Shown: piece by piece, positions 44,062 through 52,716 of the stretch | Numbering within the stretch: position 1 is the first letter of the stretch | Layout of the letters: every line of letters starts with the position of its first letter | Assembly: GCF_017565645.3 (NCBI RefSeq) | Contig: NZ_CP086136.1 | Span: 8,477,501-8,541,500, forward strand | DNA length: 64,000 bases | Direction of reading: 5' to 3' | Source of the DNA: Bradyrhizobium barranii subsp. barranii | GTDB lineage: Bacteria; Pseudomonadota; Alphaproteobacteria; Rhizobiales; Xanthobacteraceae | Made by a program: the position numbers and the translations under genes | Notes under the pieces: model-generated | What the model was told of the DNA's origin: nothing | The model's database searches: none | What the model saw: the letters and a program-made list of their open reading frames with translations, nothing else

Positions 44062-44460
44062 ATGACCTTGCAGATGTGTGAGGAAGCCGCGATGACCGCG
44101 ATCGCCCTTCAAGCCGCGCGTCGCCAGCCCGAGCGACCGACAATGGCCGCGTCCGCGGCGTGCCTTGGACCGATCGACCCGGATGTCATAAGCACCGCCA
44201 TCCCCGCCTTCTTCATCGGGCGCAACCGCGCCGGCCTCTGGGTCGCGCGCGAGGCGCATGGACGCATCGGCGGTCTCTTCCTGTTCAAGAGCTCCGCGGT
44301 CGACTTCGCCAACCGGCAGAGTGGATCCGCAAGATGCGCGCTGGTGTTTCCCGCCGAGACCTTCGAGCTCGATATCGAGAACCGCGGCAATCCGCTGATT
44401 GCGCTCGCGGAGGGCGCGAGGCGGCTCCTGGCCCGCGCGGCGACAAGGCTGCGGACATGA
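44062..44460 (+). CDS. FIGRN/WVA-signature protein, longer paralogue of 42132-42386
   Basis: 132 residues; the ATG is preceded by GGGAGA. Residues about 45-105 carry AFFIGRNRAGLWVAREAHG, GGLFLFKSSAVDFAN and AETFELDIENRGNPL, matching the smaller paralogue. It has an extra N-terminal arm (about 40 residues) and a basic C-terminal helix (GARRLLARAATRLRT). Its TGA overlaps the start of a 30-residue membrane peptide (ATGA). Confidence 0.72.
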   Translation: MTLQMCEEAAMTAIALQAARRQPERPTMAASAACLGPIDPDVISTAIPAFFIGRNRAGLWVAREAHGRIGGLFLFKSSAVDFANRQSGSARCALVFPAETFELDIENRGNPLIALAEGARRLLARAATRLRT

Positions 44461-44549
44461 TCGAGCTCAAGATCGCCATCCTGGTCGCGGTGATGGGGGC
44501 ATTGCTGCTCGGCATGCGCATCGGCGTCGCGCCTGCCACGGACAAGTAG
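44457..44549 (+). CDS. 30-residue membrane micropeptide coupled to the FIGRN-signature gene
   Basis: MIELKIAILVAVMGALLLGM followed by RIGVAPATDK: one hydrophobic helix and a short polar tail. Its ATG overlaps the preceding stop by four bases (ATGA), the classical arrangement for coupled translation. Function unknown. Confidence 0.55.
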   Translation: MIELKIAILVAVMGALLLGMRIGVAPATDK

Positions 44550-44550
44550 C

Positions 44551-44679
44551 ATGCAGCTCCTCAAGGGAAATCTGGAGCAGGCGGTCACGACGACGATCCT
44601 GACCATGACGCTGAGCCTGATCTGGGGCGCGATCCTGACAATCGTGATCACGCTCGTGGCACGCGGGCTGGGAGTTTAG
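44551..44679 (+). CDS. 42-residue membrane micropeptide
   Basis: Begins at an ATG one base after the previous stop and encodes 42 residues: MQLLKGNLEQAVTTTILTMT, then LSLIWGAILTIVITLVARGLGV. One long hydrophobic helix. The back-to-back layout with the 30-residue peptide suggests a coupled pair. No family recognised. Confidence 0.5.
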   Translation: MQLLKGNLEQAVTTTILTMTLSLIWGAILTIVITLVARGLGV

Positions 44680-44837
44680 AACCCGGCACATCGATGGACC
44701 GTGAATTGACCATGGCTGCCTACGAGGCCAGCAGCCGGGTGCGCGGCGCCGTCGCGATACCCGCCTGAGGCCGCGTATCCCCGCGAAAAGATCTGGCTGA
44801 TCTGGCGCAATTTCACGGAACCGTGTAGATCGGTTTC

Positions 44838-45473
44838 ATGAGCACAAGCAGCGTCAATGTCGTCGCCCACCCCCTGGTCCAGCACAAGCTCTCCCTCATG
44901 CGGGAGAAGGACCGCTCGACCAAGAGTTTTCGCGAGATCCTGAACGAGATCGGGATGCTGCTCGGCTACGAGGTGACGCGCGATCTGCCTTTGGAGCTGG
45001 TGGAGATCGAGACGCCGATCTCGCCGATGCGGGCACCGAAGATCGCCGGCAAGAAGCTCACGCTGGCGCCGATCCTGCGCGCCGGCGTCGGCTTCCTCGA
45101 CGGCATGCTGGCGCTGATGCCGTCGGCGCGCATCGCCCATATCGGGCTCTACCGCGATCCCGAGACATTGCAGGCCGTGGAATATTACTTCAAGGCGCCG
45201 CAGGACCTGTCCGACCGCACCGTGATCCTGATGGACCCGATGCTGGCGACCGGCAACTCGGCCTGCGCCGGTGCCTCCCTGCTCAAGGCGCGCGGCGCCC
45301 GCGACATCCGCTTCGTCTGCCTTCTGGCCGCGCCCGAAGGCATCGCGCAGTTCCAGAGCGAGCATCCCGACGTGCCGGTCTGGACCGCCGCGATCGACGA
45401 GCGGCTCAACGACCACGGCTACATCGTGCCGGGCCTGGGCGATGCCGGCGACCGGATGTTCGGCACCAAGTAG
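44838..45473 (+). CDS. upp: Uracil phosphoribosyltransferase
   Basis: 211 residues, standard length. It salvages uracil to UMP using PRPP. The N-terminal [16 protein letters not shown], the PRPP loop [18 protein letters not shown] and the uracil-binding end [15 protein letters not shown] are all present. The 158-bp region upstream holds no other convincing gene. A ligase gene follows 33 bp downstream but is probably unrelated in function. Confidence 0.96.
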   Translation: MSTSSVNVVAHPLVQHKLSLMREKDRSTKSFREILNEIGMLLGYEVTRDLPLELVEIETPISPMRAPKIAGKKLTLAPILRAGVGFLDGMLALMPSARIAHIGLYRDPETLQAVEYYFKAPQDLSDRTVILMDPMLATGNSACAGASLLKARGARDIRFVCLLAAPEGIAQFQSEHPDVPVWTAAIDERLNDHGYIVPGLGDAGDRMFGTK

Positions 45474-45506
45474 ACAGGTCTGCGCGATCGGGTTAGTCCG
45501 GTTGCC

Positions 45507-47078
45507 ATGAGCGTCAGCCAATTCTCGCTTCAATCGCTGATCGGCACCGAAGGCGCCGAGCCCGCCTTCGTGTTTGACGGCAGGCCGGTCTCGCGCGCGG
45601 AATTCTCCGGGAAGGTCGAGCAGACCGCCGCATGGCTTGCCGCGCAAGGCATCGGCCGGGGCGACGTGGTCGCGGTCTGGCTGGTCAACCGGGTCGAATG
45701 GATCGCACTGCTGTTCGCCGCCGCCCGCTGCGGTGCGATCGTCGCCGCGGTCAATACCCGCTACCGCAGCGCGGAAGTCGGCCATCTGCTCAAGGTATCC
45801 GGCGCCAGGCTGATGGTGGTCGAGGCCGCGTTCCGCTCGATCGATTTTGCCGCCATCCTCGCCGAGGTCAGCAGGGACGAAGTGCCTGCGCTGCAAAGGC
45901 TCGCGGTGGTCGGCGGGGATGCGATCCCCGCTCACTGGCCCTGTGCGCACTTCGATGCGTTCGAGACGTCCTACCCGCCAGCGCCGCCGGCGCAGGACGA
46001 GGTCGATCTGCCGGTGCTGCTCTACACGACATCGGGCACGACCAAGGGACCGAAGCTCGTCGCGCATTCGCAGCGGACGCTCGCCACGCACGCCGCTTCC
46101 GTCGCCAAGGCGCTGAAACTCTCGCCACAGCGCCATTCGCTGCTGGCCATGCTGCCGTTCTGCGGCACCTTCGGCATGACCAGCCTGCTCGGCTTCATCG
46201 CAGCCGGCGCGACCATCCATGTGCTCGATGCTTTCGAGGCGGCATCAGCGTCGAAGGTCCTTGGCGAACACAAGATCACGCACGCCTTCGGCTCCGACGA
46301 GATGTTCCGCCGCATCCTCGCGCTCGCCGACACACCTCGGCCATTCCCGCATCTCGAAGTCTGCGGCTTCGCCGCGTTCCAGCCCGGCTGGCGCGAGCTC
46401 GCGGCGGAGACCGAGGCGCGCGGCATGCCGCTGTTCGGCCTCTACGGCTCGAGCGAGGTGCAGGCGCTGTTCTCGATCGCCCGCCCCGGTGATGCCTTCG
46501 CCAATCGAATCGAAGGCGGCGGCTGGCCGATGTCTCCCGACGCGAAGGTGCGCGTGCGCGACACCGAGACCGGGGAGCTGGCGGCGCAAGGCGTCTCCGG
46601 CGAGATCGAGATCAGCGCGCCCTCGTGCTTCCTCGGCTATTTCAACAACCCGGATGCGACGCGCGATGCGATCACCGCGGATGGCTTCTTCCGCACCGGC
46701 GACATCGGTCGGATGCGCGGCGACGGCGCCTTCGTCTACGAGACCCGCGCGGGCGATGCGATGCGGCTCGGCGGCTTCCTGGTTGCGCCGGGCGAGATCG
46801 AGGACGAGCTCAAAGCCTGCACGGGGGTTGCCGACGCCCAGGCTGTCGCGATCGATCTTAGGGGTCAGGCGCGCTGCGTCGCCTTTGTGATCCCGGCCAA
46901 GGAGCCGCCGCAGCAGGAGATGCTGGTGGCGCGCCTGCGCGAGCGGCTCGCCGGCTACAAGGTGCCGGCCCGAATCTATATCGTCGACGCTTTCCCCGTC
47001 ACCGACAGCGCCAACGGTGTGAAAATCCAGCGCGCCCGGCTTCGCGCCATGGCAATGGAACGGATCGCCGCCGAATAG
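45507..47078 (+). CDS. AMP-forming acyl-CoA ligase (class I adenylate-forming enzyme)
   Basis: 523 residues. Adenylation motifs: LLYTTSGTTKGPKLVAHSQR (P-loop-like), FGLYGSSEVQALF, DGFFRTGDIGRM and a C-terminal NGVKIQR with the catalytic lysine. It activates a carboxylic acid to its CoA thioester; chain length cannot be judged. It converges on the CoA-hydrolase/acyl-CoA-dehydrogenase/TRAP unit, so a role in the same catabolism is plausible. Confidence 0.88.
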   Translation: MSVSQFSLQSLIGTEGAEPAFVFDGRPVSRAEFSGKVEQTAAWLAAQGIGRGDVVAVWLVNRVEWIALLFAAARCGAIVAAVNTRYRSAEVGHLLKVSGARLMVVEAAFRSIDFAAILAEVSRDEVPALQRLAVVGGDAIPAHWPCAHFDAFETSYPPAPPAQDEVDLPVLLYTTSGTTKGPKLVAHSQRTLATHAASVAKALKLSPQRHSLLAMLPFCGTFGMTSLLGFIAAGATIHVLDAFEAASASKVLGEHKITHAFGSDEMFRRILALADTPRPFPHLEVCGFAAFQPGWRELAAETEARGMPLFGLYGSSEVQALFSIARPGDAFANRIEGGGWPMSPDAKVRVRDTETGELAAQGVSGEIEISAPSCFLGYFNNPDATRDAITADGFFRTGDIGRMRGDGAFVYETRAGDAMRLGGFLVAPGEIEDELKACTGVADAQAVAIDLRGQARCVAFVIPAKEPPQQEMLVARLRERLAGYKVPARIYIVDAFPVTDSANGVKIQRARLRAMAMERIAAE

Positions 47079-47101
47079 GCCGGCCTGTTTCAGATAGCTC
47101 G

Positions 47102-48333
47102 CTAGTGCGCGGCGCGAAGTTGTGCCGACAGCGCATCGCGGTGCCCGGGCGCCGCGATCGCGATCATGCGGCGCGCGCGCTCGGCAAGTCCGCAACCGCG
47201 CAGCTCCGCAACGCCCCATTCGGTCACGATGGCATCGACGTCGGCGCGCGGCGTCGTCACGGTCTCCACATTGACGACAATGCGGCTGGTCCCGTCGGAC
47301 GCCGTCGCCGGCAGCGCGATGATCGCCCTGCCCCCGGGCGATGCATTGGCACCGCGCACGAAATCGAGCTGCCCGCCGATGGCGCCGATCGCGACGCCGT
47401 TCAGCGTCTCGGAATTGACGCTGCCGTCGAGCCCGACCTGGAGCGCCGAGTTGATCGCGACCAGCTGGCTGATCCGCGCCAGCACGTTCTGGCCGTGCGT
47501 GTACAACGTCGGTCGCACCGAAACAGCCTTGTTGTCGTGCACGAAGCGATAGAGCCGCTTCGTGCCGATCACCTGGTTCGTCACCGTGATCCCGGCATCG
47601 ATTCCCTTCTCCGCATTCGTCACCGCGCCGCGCTCGATCAGGTCGACGACGGCGTCATTGATCAGGCCGGAATGGATGCCGAGATTGCGCGCATGCGACA
47701 GCGAAGACAGGATCGCATCCGGAATCCGGCCGACGCCGAACTGAAGCGTGCTGCCGTCGGCGATCAGGCTCGCCGCATGTGACGCGATTTTCCGTGAGAC
47801 GTCATCAAGTGGCGCCGGCGGCAGTTCGACGGGCGGACGGCGAGCGGCGACCCGCAGATGGATCGGCGCGTCCGCAGGCCATTCCGCGCCAAACGTCCAA
47901 GGCGCATCCGGATTGATCTCGGCGACGACGATGCGCGCGCCCCGTCGGCATCGATGACATAATCGTTGGAGAGGCTTGCGCTCAATCGACCATCGCCGGA
48001 CTCGGCGAGTTGCACCAGCACCACATCCGCACGGTGGCGCCGTGAGGCGAAATCGGCGCAGAAGGCGCTGTAGTTGCTCGGGATCACGTCGAGCCGTCCC
48101 GCTTTCGCGAGCCGCCGCGCATTGCCGATCACACCATAGCTCTGGAACGAGATGTTGGGCGCGCACGCCGCGGAAAAGGTGTCGGAGAATATTGGACCGA
48201 CCATCATGCGGAACGCCGGCAGATGCCCGGCTTGCGCGACCAGCGCTTCGGTCAGGGTGACCGGCTCAGCCGTTGCCTGCCCGCACACGACACGGTCGCT
48301 CTCCCGGATCAGGCCGGAGAAGTCGAGGTCCAT
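47102..48333 (-). pseudogene. Acetyl-CoA hydrolase / 4-hydroxybutyrate CoA-transferase family, frameshifted
   Basis: The N-terminal third begins at ATG 48333 (MDLDFSGLIRESDRVV) and runs in one frame to NDYVIDADGARA; the rest continues in another frame from GARIVVAEINPDAPW to the TAG at 47102. Both parts match the acetyl-CoA hydrolase/transferase family, including the late VTEWGVAELRG segment with the catalytic glutamate. The shift falls at the C4 run 47940-47943 (G4 on the coding strand); one extra G would restore a single frame of about 410 residues. It could be a real mutation or a sequencing error in a homopolymer. It is the last gene of the leftward TRAP unit. Confidence 0.82.
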
Positions 48334-48364
48334 TGGCCTCCCCGCTAAGCGATCCGCGCGAAGA

Positions 48365-49531
48365 CTAGTAGGACTTCGCCAGTCCGAGCACCTTCTCCGC
48401 AATGAAGCTGAGCGCGAGCTGCGGGCTGACCGGCGCGATGCGCGGGATCAGGACCTCGCGCAGATAACGCTCGACGTGGAATTCCTTGGCATAGCCGAAG
48501 CCGCCATGGGTCATCACTGCCTGCTCGCAGGCATGGTAGCCGGCTTCGCCTGCGAAATATTTCGCGGCGTTCGCGCCAGCGCCGCAAGGCAAGCCCTTGT
48601 CGTATTGCCAGGCTGCCTGCATCACCATCAGCCAGGCCGCCTCGAGCTCGACCCAGTTCACCGCGAGCGGATGCTGGATGCCCTGGTTCTTGCCGATCGG
48701 ACGGTTGAACACCACGCGCGTCTTGGCGTATTCGGTCGCGCGCGACAGCGCGAGCTTGCCGAGGCCGACCGCTTCCGCCGCGATCAGGATACGCTCGGGG
48801 TTCATGCCTTCGAGGATGTACTGAAAACCCTTGCCCTCTTCGCCGATGCGGTCCTCCATCGGGATCTCGAAATCCTCGAAGAACAGCTCGTTGGAATCGA
48901 CGATCTTGCGGCCCATCTTCTCGATTTCGTGGACCTTGATCTTCTTGCGGTCGAAGTCCGTGTAGAACAGGCTGAGGCCGTGGGTCGGCGAGCGCACGTC
49001 CTCCAGCGGCGTGGTGCGCGCCAGCAGCAGGATCTTGTGCGCGACCTGCGCGGTGGAGATCCACACCTTCTGGCCGTTGACGATGTAGCGGTCGTTCTTG
49101 GCGACGGCACGCGTCTTGAGCTGGGTGGTGTTGAGGCCGGTGTTGGGCTCGGTGACGGCGAAGCACGCCTTCTCGCGGCCCTCGACCATCGGCGGCAGCA
49201 TGCGCTTGCGCTGCTCTTCGGTGCCGAACACCACGACGGGGTTGAGCCCGAAGACGTTGATGTGCACCGCGGAGGCGCCGGACATGCCGGCGCCGGATTC
49301 CGCGATGGCGCGCATCATGATCGCGGCTTCGGTGATGCCGAGCCCGGAGCCGCCATATTCCTCCGGCACGCAGATGCCGAGCCAACCGGCATCGGCCATC
49401 GCCTTGTGGAAGTCATGGGGAAAGCCGCCGTCGTGGTCCTTCTTCAGCCAATAAGCGTCGGGAAAGTCCTCGCAAACTTTTGCGACGGCGGCGCGAATGG
49501 CTTCCTGCTGATCGGTGAGCGCGAAATCCAT
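48365..49531 (-). CDS. Acyl-CoA dehydrogenase
   Basis: 388 residues, the typical FAD-dependent acyl-CoA dehydrogenase length. Motifs: CFAVTEPNTGLNTT (FAD/substrate loop), YIVNGQKVWIS, GERILIAAEAVGLG-like NPERILIAAEAVGLG, and the C-terminal THGGFGYAKEFHVERYLREV with the catalytic-base Glu in KEF. It forms an alpha-beta double bond in a CoA thioester. It is encoded downstream of the TRAP genes (36 bp after dctM), so the imported acid is probably its substrate after CoA activation. Confidence 0.93.
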   Translation of the reverse strand: MDFALTDQQEAIRAAVAKVCEDFPDAYWLKKDHDGGFPHDFHKAMADAGWLGICVPEEYGGSGLGITEAAIMMRAIAESGAGMSGASAVHINVFGLNPVVVFGTEEQRKRMLPPMVEGREKACFAVTEPNTGLNTTQLKTRAVAKNDRYIVNGQKVWISTAQVAHKILLLARTTPLEDVRSPTHGLSLFYTDFDRKKIKVHEIEKMGRKIVDSNELFFEDFEIPMEDRIGEEGKGFQYILEGMNPERILIAAEAVGLGKLALSRATEYAKTRVVFNRPIGKNQGIQHPLAVNWVELEAAWLMVMQAAWQYDKGLPCGAGANAAKYFAGEAGYHACEQAVMTHGGFGYAKEFHVERYLREVLIPRIAPVSPQLALSFIAEKVLGLAKSY

Positions 49532-49567
49532 GTTCTTGATCTCCTTATTGGGAGCCGAGCTCCAATC

Positions 49568-50857
49568 CTAGCGCCCCATCTGCGAGGGCAGCCAGAGAAT
49601 GATCGAGGGAAACGCCACCAGGATCGCGATTGCGATCAGGTGCGCGATGAAGTGCGGGAAGGTGCCGTGGAACACTTCCGCCACCGGCCGCTTGGCATAG
49701 CGAGCAACGATGAAGCAGTTGAGCCCGACCGGCGGCGTGATCATGCCGACTTCTGCGGTGACGATCTTGATGACGCCGAACCAGATCGGATCAAAGCCCA
49801 GCGTCTTGATCAGCGGCAGCACGATCAGCACGGTCAGCACCAGGATCGCGATCTGGTCCATGAACGAGCCGAGCACGATGTAGCCGCACAGGATCAGCGT
49901 GATGATCACCCAGCGCGAGGCCGGCAAGGACCCGATCCAGGCGACGAGGTCCTGCGTCACATGGGTGAGCGTGAAGAAATAGCCGAAGATCGAGGCACCG
50001 ACCAGGATCATGATGATCATGCAGGTGCCGTGGCAGGCGCGCAGCAGCGTCGCATAGAGCGATGACGGCGTGATCTTGCCCTTGACGATCGCGAGCAGGA
50101 AGGCGCCGAACGCGCCGAAGGCGGAGGCCTCCGTCGGCGTCGCGACGCCGAGATAGATCGTGCCTGTCACGATCGAGAACAGCACCACCATCGGCGAGAC
50201 CTGCCACAGCAGCGAGAATTTCTCCCGCCATGGCACTGATTTCGCGGCCGGCGCGCGCGAAGGGTCCTGCCAGACCAGGAAATAGATCGTGGCCATGATG
50301 GTGAACGTCACCAGGATCGCCGGGATGATGCCGCTGATCAGCAGCTTGCCGATGTTCACTTCGGCCAGCAGGCCGAAGATAACGAGCGCAACGCTGGTCG
50401 GCAGCAGCATCGACAGCGTGCCTGAGATCGCAACGACGCCGGCCGCCATCTTCGGCTCGTAGCCCTGGCGGATCATCGCCGGCAGGCTGGTCGAGGACAG
50501 CGTCGCGGCGGAAGCCGTCGAGGTGCCGCAGATCGCGCCAAAACCGGCGCCGGCGAGCGCGGTGGCCATGCCGAGGCCGCCGGGGATGCGGCCGACCCAG
50601 GCCGAGGCGGTCTTGAACAGATCGTCTGCGACACCCGACAGCAGCACGAGATCCGCCATCAGCAGGAACATCGGAATGGTGATCAGCTCGTAGGCCGAGA
50701 CGGTCGAGAGCGGCGCTGTCTGCAGGATGCCGAGCAGCGTGCCCCATCCGCCGACCATGATGAGGCCGACCGATCCGGAGAAAGCCATGGCAAAACCGAC
50801 GGGCGTGCCGAGGGCAAGCAGGCCGAACAGCAGGGCGAGAACGATGAAAGGTGTCAT
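49568..50857 (-). CDS. dctM: TRAP transporter large permease (DctM)
   Basis: 429 residues with about twelve hydrophobic helices. Family signatures include GFAMAFSGSVGLIM, the GAGFGAICGTSTASAAT segment and TPPVGLNCFIVA near the C-terminus. It forms the sodium-driven transport path with DctQ. It starts 12 bp after dctQ. Confidence 0.94.
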   Translation of the reverse strand: MTPFIVLALLFGLLALGTPVGFAMAFSGSVGLIMVGGWGTLLGILQTAPLSTVSAYELITIPMFLLMADLVLLSGVADDLFKTASAWVGRIPGGLGMATALAGAGFGAICGTSTASAATLSSTSLPAMIRQGYEPKMAAGVVAISGTLSMLLPTSVALVIFGLLAEVNIGKLLISGIIPAILVTFTIMATIYFLVWQDPSRAPAAKSVPWREKFSLLWQVSPMVVLFSIVTGTIYLGVATPTEASAFGAFGAFLLAIVKGKITPSSLYATLLRACHGTCMIIMILVGASIFGYFFTLTHVTQDLVAWIGSLPASRWVIITLILCGYIVLGSFMDQIAILVLTVLIVLPLIKTLGFDPIWFGVIKIVTAEVGMITPPVGLNCFIVARYAKRPVAEVFHGTFPHFIAHLIAIAILVAFPSIILWLPSQMGR

Positions 50858-50869
50858 GGATATCGCCCG

Positions 50870-51424
50870 TTACTCGAAGCCGCGTGCTTCGCCGACACCG
50901 GTCACCGGCGGCAGCGGATAGAGGTCGCGGCCGCTGACGAGGCTCAGCACATTGCCGACCAGCTGCAGCGCCAGCCGCAGCACCAGCACGCCGCAGCCGA
51001 ACGGCACCAGCGCCGCCGAAATCCAGGTCGGCCAGGGGATCGCGCCGGAGAGCACGTCGTGCTGCTCGTAATTCTCCAGCGCGCGCTCGAACCCGACCTT
51101 GCAGATCAGGACGAACACGAACAGGCCGGCGAGCGCCGTGACGATCTCGGACAACCGTCGCCCGGTCAGCGAGAAGCGCGACAAGAGGATGTCGACGCCG
51201 ACATGGACATGCTCGCGCAACGCATCCGACAGCGTGAAGAAGAACACGCCGGCGAGGAGATAGAGCCCGATCAGATCATAGGTGAAGGAGAAAGGGCTGT
51301 TCAGCGCGTAACGCATGAACACGTCGGCCACCACCAGCAGCATGATCACGAACATGAACACCACCGCGATCACCGTCAGCGCGCGCTCCAGCGCGCCGAG
51401 CACATCTCCTGCCCGTTTGATCAC
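50870..51424 (-). CDS. dctQ: TRAP transporter small permease (DctQ)
   Basis: 184 residues with four membrane helices: TVIAVVFMFVIMLLVVADVF, YDLIGLYLLAGVFFFTLSDA, a third around SEIVTALAGLFVFVLICKV and a last near PFGCGVLVLRLAL. Typical DctQ topology. It lies between the binding-protein and large-permease genes. Confidence 0.93.
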   Translation of the reverse strand: MIKRAGDVLGALERALTVIAVVFMFVIMLLVVADVFMRYALNSPFSFTYDLIGLYLLAGVFFFTLSDALREHVHVGVDILLSRFSLTGRRLSEIVTALAGLFVFVLICKVGFERALENYEQHDVLSGAIPWPTWISAALVPFGCGVLVLRLALQLVGNVLSLVSGRDLYPLPPVTGVGEARGFE

Positions 51425-51464
51425 CTCTAGCGTCTCCCTGTTGGATATCGGACTACCTGGCGCT

Positions 51465-52493
51465 TTACTTGGCGCCGCCGGCGGCGAGCAGATCGTCGAA
51501 CTCCTTCAGCGCGGCAGACGCCTGCTTGCCGCGGCTGTCGAGCCCGCTCGCCCACTCCTTGCCGACGCCCTTGAGCTTGTCCTTGATCTCGGTGCGCGTC
51601 GCCTCCGGCAGCGGATCGAAGCTGATGCCTTCGTCCTGCATTTGCTTCTTGGTAACTTCGCCTTCTTTTTCGACGCCGGCGCAGGCTTGCGGCGTAATCG
51701 CCTCCGAAGCCTCGTTCATCGCCTTCTTCACGTCGTCGGGCAGCTTGTCCCAGACCGACTGGTTGATGGAATAGGCGACGATGAAGCTGCCGAAGCTGAC
51801 GCCTTCGGTGGCGTGCTTGACCAGCTTGTCGAGGCCGTAGGAGACGACGCTGTCCAGCGGGAACAGCAGCCCGTCCATCGTGCCGCGCGACAGCGACTCA
51901 TAGGCATCGGGCGCAGCCATGCGCACCGGCACGGCGCTGAGCGCACGCAGCGTGAGGTCCTGCGCGCCGCCCGTGGTGCGCAGCTTCAGGCCCTGCATGT
52001 CCTTGGTGGTTTCCACCTTCGACTTGACGGTCCACACCTGGTAGGGCGGCAGCACGACGGCGAGCAGCAGCTTGATCTTGTTCGGCGCGTATTCCTGCTT
52101 GGCGAGAATGCCTTCACGGGCGATCTTCCAATAGGCGAGCGTGCCTTGGCAGCTGGTTGCGAACGCACCCGGCAATTGCGCGACTTCCGAGAGCGGCATC
52201 TTGTCGGAGACATAGGACGGTCCGATGTAGCCGATGTCGACCACGCCGGACTGCGTCAGCCGCAGCATGTCGGCGGCCTTGCCGATCTGCTGGTTCGGAT
52301 AATAGGTGAAGGTCACCGCGCCATTGGTGCGCCTGGTGACGTCGTCCATCCAGGGCTTGAGCATCAGGCGGACGAGATAGTGACCGGCGGGGAAGCTATC
52401 GGCGACCTTCAGCTCCAGGGCCTGCGCCTGCAGCGTCGAGACCGGCAGCGAGAGAGCGAGCACTGCTGCGGCCCTGACCAGATTCTTCTTCAT
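51465..52493 (-). CDS. dctP: TRAP transporter substrate-binding protein (DctP)
   Basis: 342 residues with a Sec signal peptide (MKKNLVRAAAVLALSLPVST, cleavage near LQAQA-LE). The DctP fold is shown by the LKVADSFPAGHYL start and the carboxylate-binding arginine region LKLRTTGGAQDLTLRAL. It should bind an organic acid in the periplasm. It is the first gene of the leftward operon, facing the repeated regulatory elements. Confidence 0.93.
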   Translation of the reverse strand: MKKNLVRAAAVLALSLPVSTLQAQALELKVADSFPAGHYLVRLMLKPWMDDVTRRTNGAVTFTYYPNQQIGKAADMLRLTQSGVVDIGYIGPSYVSDKMPLSEVAQLPGAFATSCQGTLAYWKIAREGILAKQEYAPNKIKLLLAVVLPPYQVWTVKSKVETTKDMQGLKLRTTGGAQDLTLRALSAVPVRMAAPDAYESLSRGTMDGLLFPLDSVVSYGLDKLVKHATEGVSFGSFIVAYSINQSVWDKLPDDVKKAMNEASEAITPQACAGVEKEGEVTKKQMQDEGISFDPLPEATRTEIKDKLKGVGKEWASGLDSRGKQASAALKEFDDLLAAGGAK

Positions 52494-52592
52494 GTCGTTC
52501 TCCTTGACGCGTCCCCACGCCGAACGCGGCAGCGAATTGCTGCGGCGCCGTCCGGCCCTCGCCCTATTTCTTGCTTGAAAATGTACATATAG

Positions 52593-52700
52593 GTGAATTT
52601 ATCTGTCAAGTATATGAACTATGCATGGAGCTATGCGCCAAAGACCGGAGCCGTCGAATTGTCGGCCGTTTTATGAACTCTAACTCCACGTATATGAATT
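52593..52700. promoter_or_regulatory. Four copies of an (A/G)TGAA(C/T)T element in two 21-bp-spaced pairs
   Basis: In the divergent region between dctP and the CoA-transferase gene, direct copies lie at 52593-52599 (GTGAATT), 52614-52620 (ATGAACT), 52673-52679 (ATGAACT) and 52694-52700 (ATGAATT). Within each pair the offset is 21 bp, about two helical turns, and the two pairs are exactly 80 bp apart. The second and fourth copies are preceded by TAT (TATATGAACT, TATATGAATT). The region is AT-rich for this genome. This looks like an operator array for a regulator of both operons, for instance the IclR protein at 55286-56029. Confidence 0.6.
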
Positions 52701-52716
52701 TACCCAACGAGGTGTC

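Noticed and set aside
44701..44780. Possible short gene between the micropeptides and upp
   Set aside because: A 24-codon frame without hydrophobic pattern or ribosome site; not enough to support a gene.
44676..46220. Minus-strand frame of 514 codons opposite upp and the acyl-CoA ligase
   Set aside because: Antisense of two recognisable genes; no domain.
47930..47950. Programmed frameshifting as the explanation of the CoA-hydrolase frame change
   Set aside because: No slippery heptamer followed by a clear stimulatory structure is evident, and this family is not known to use recoding; a homopolymer indel is simpler.
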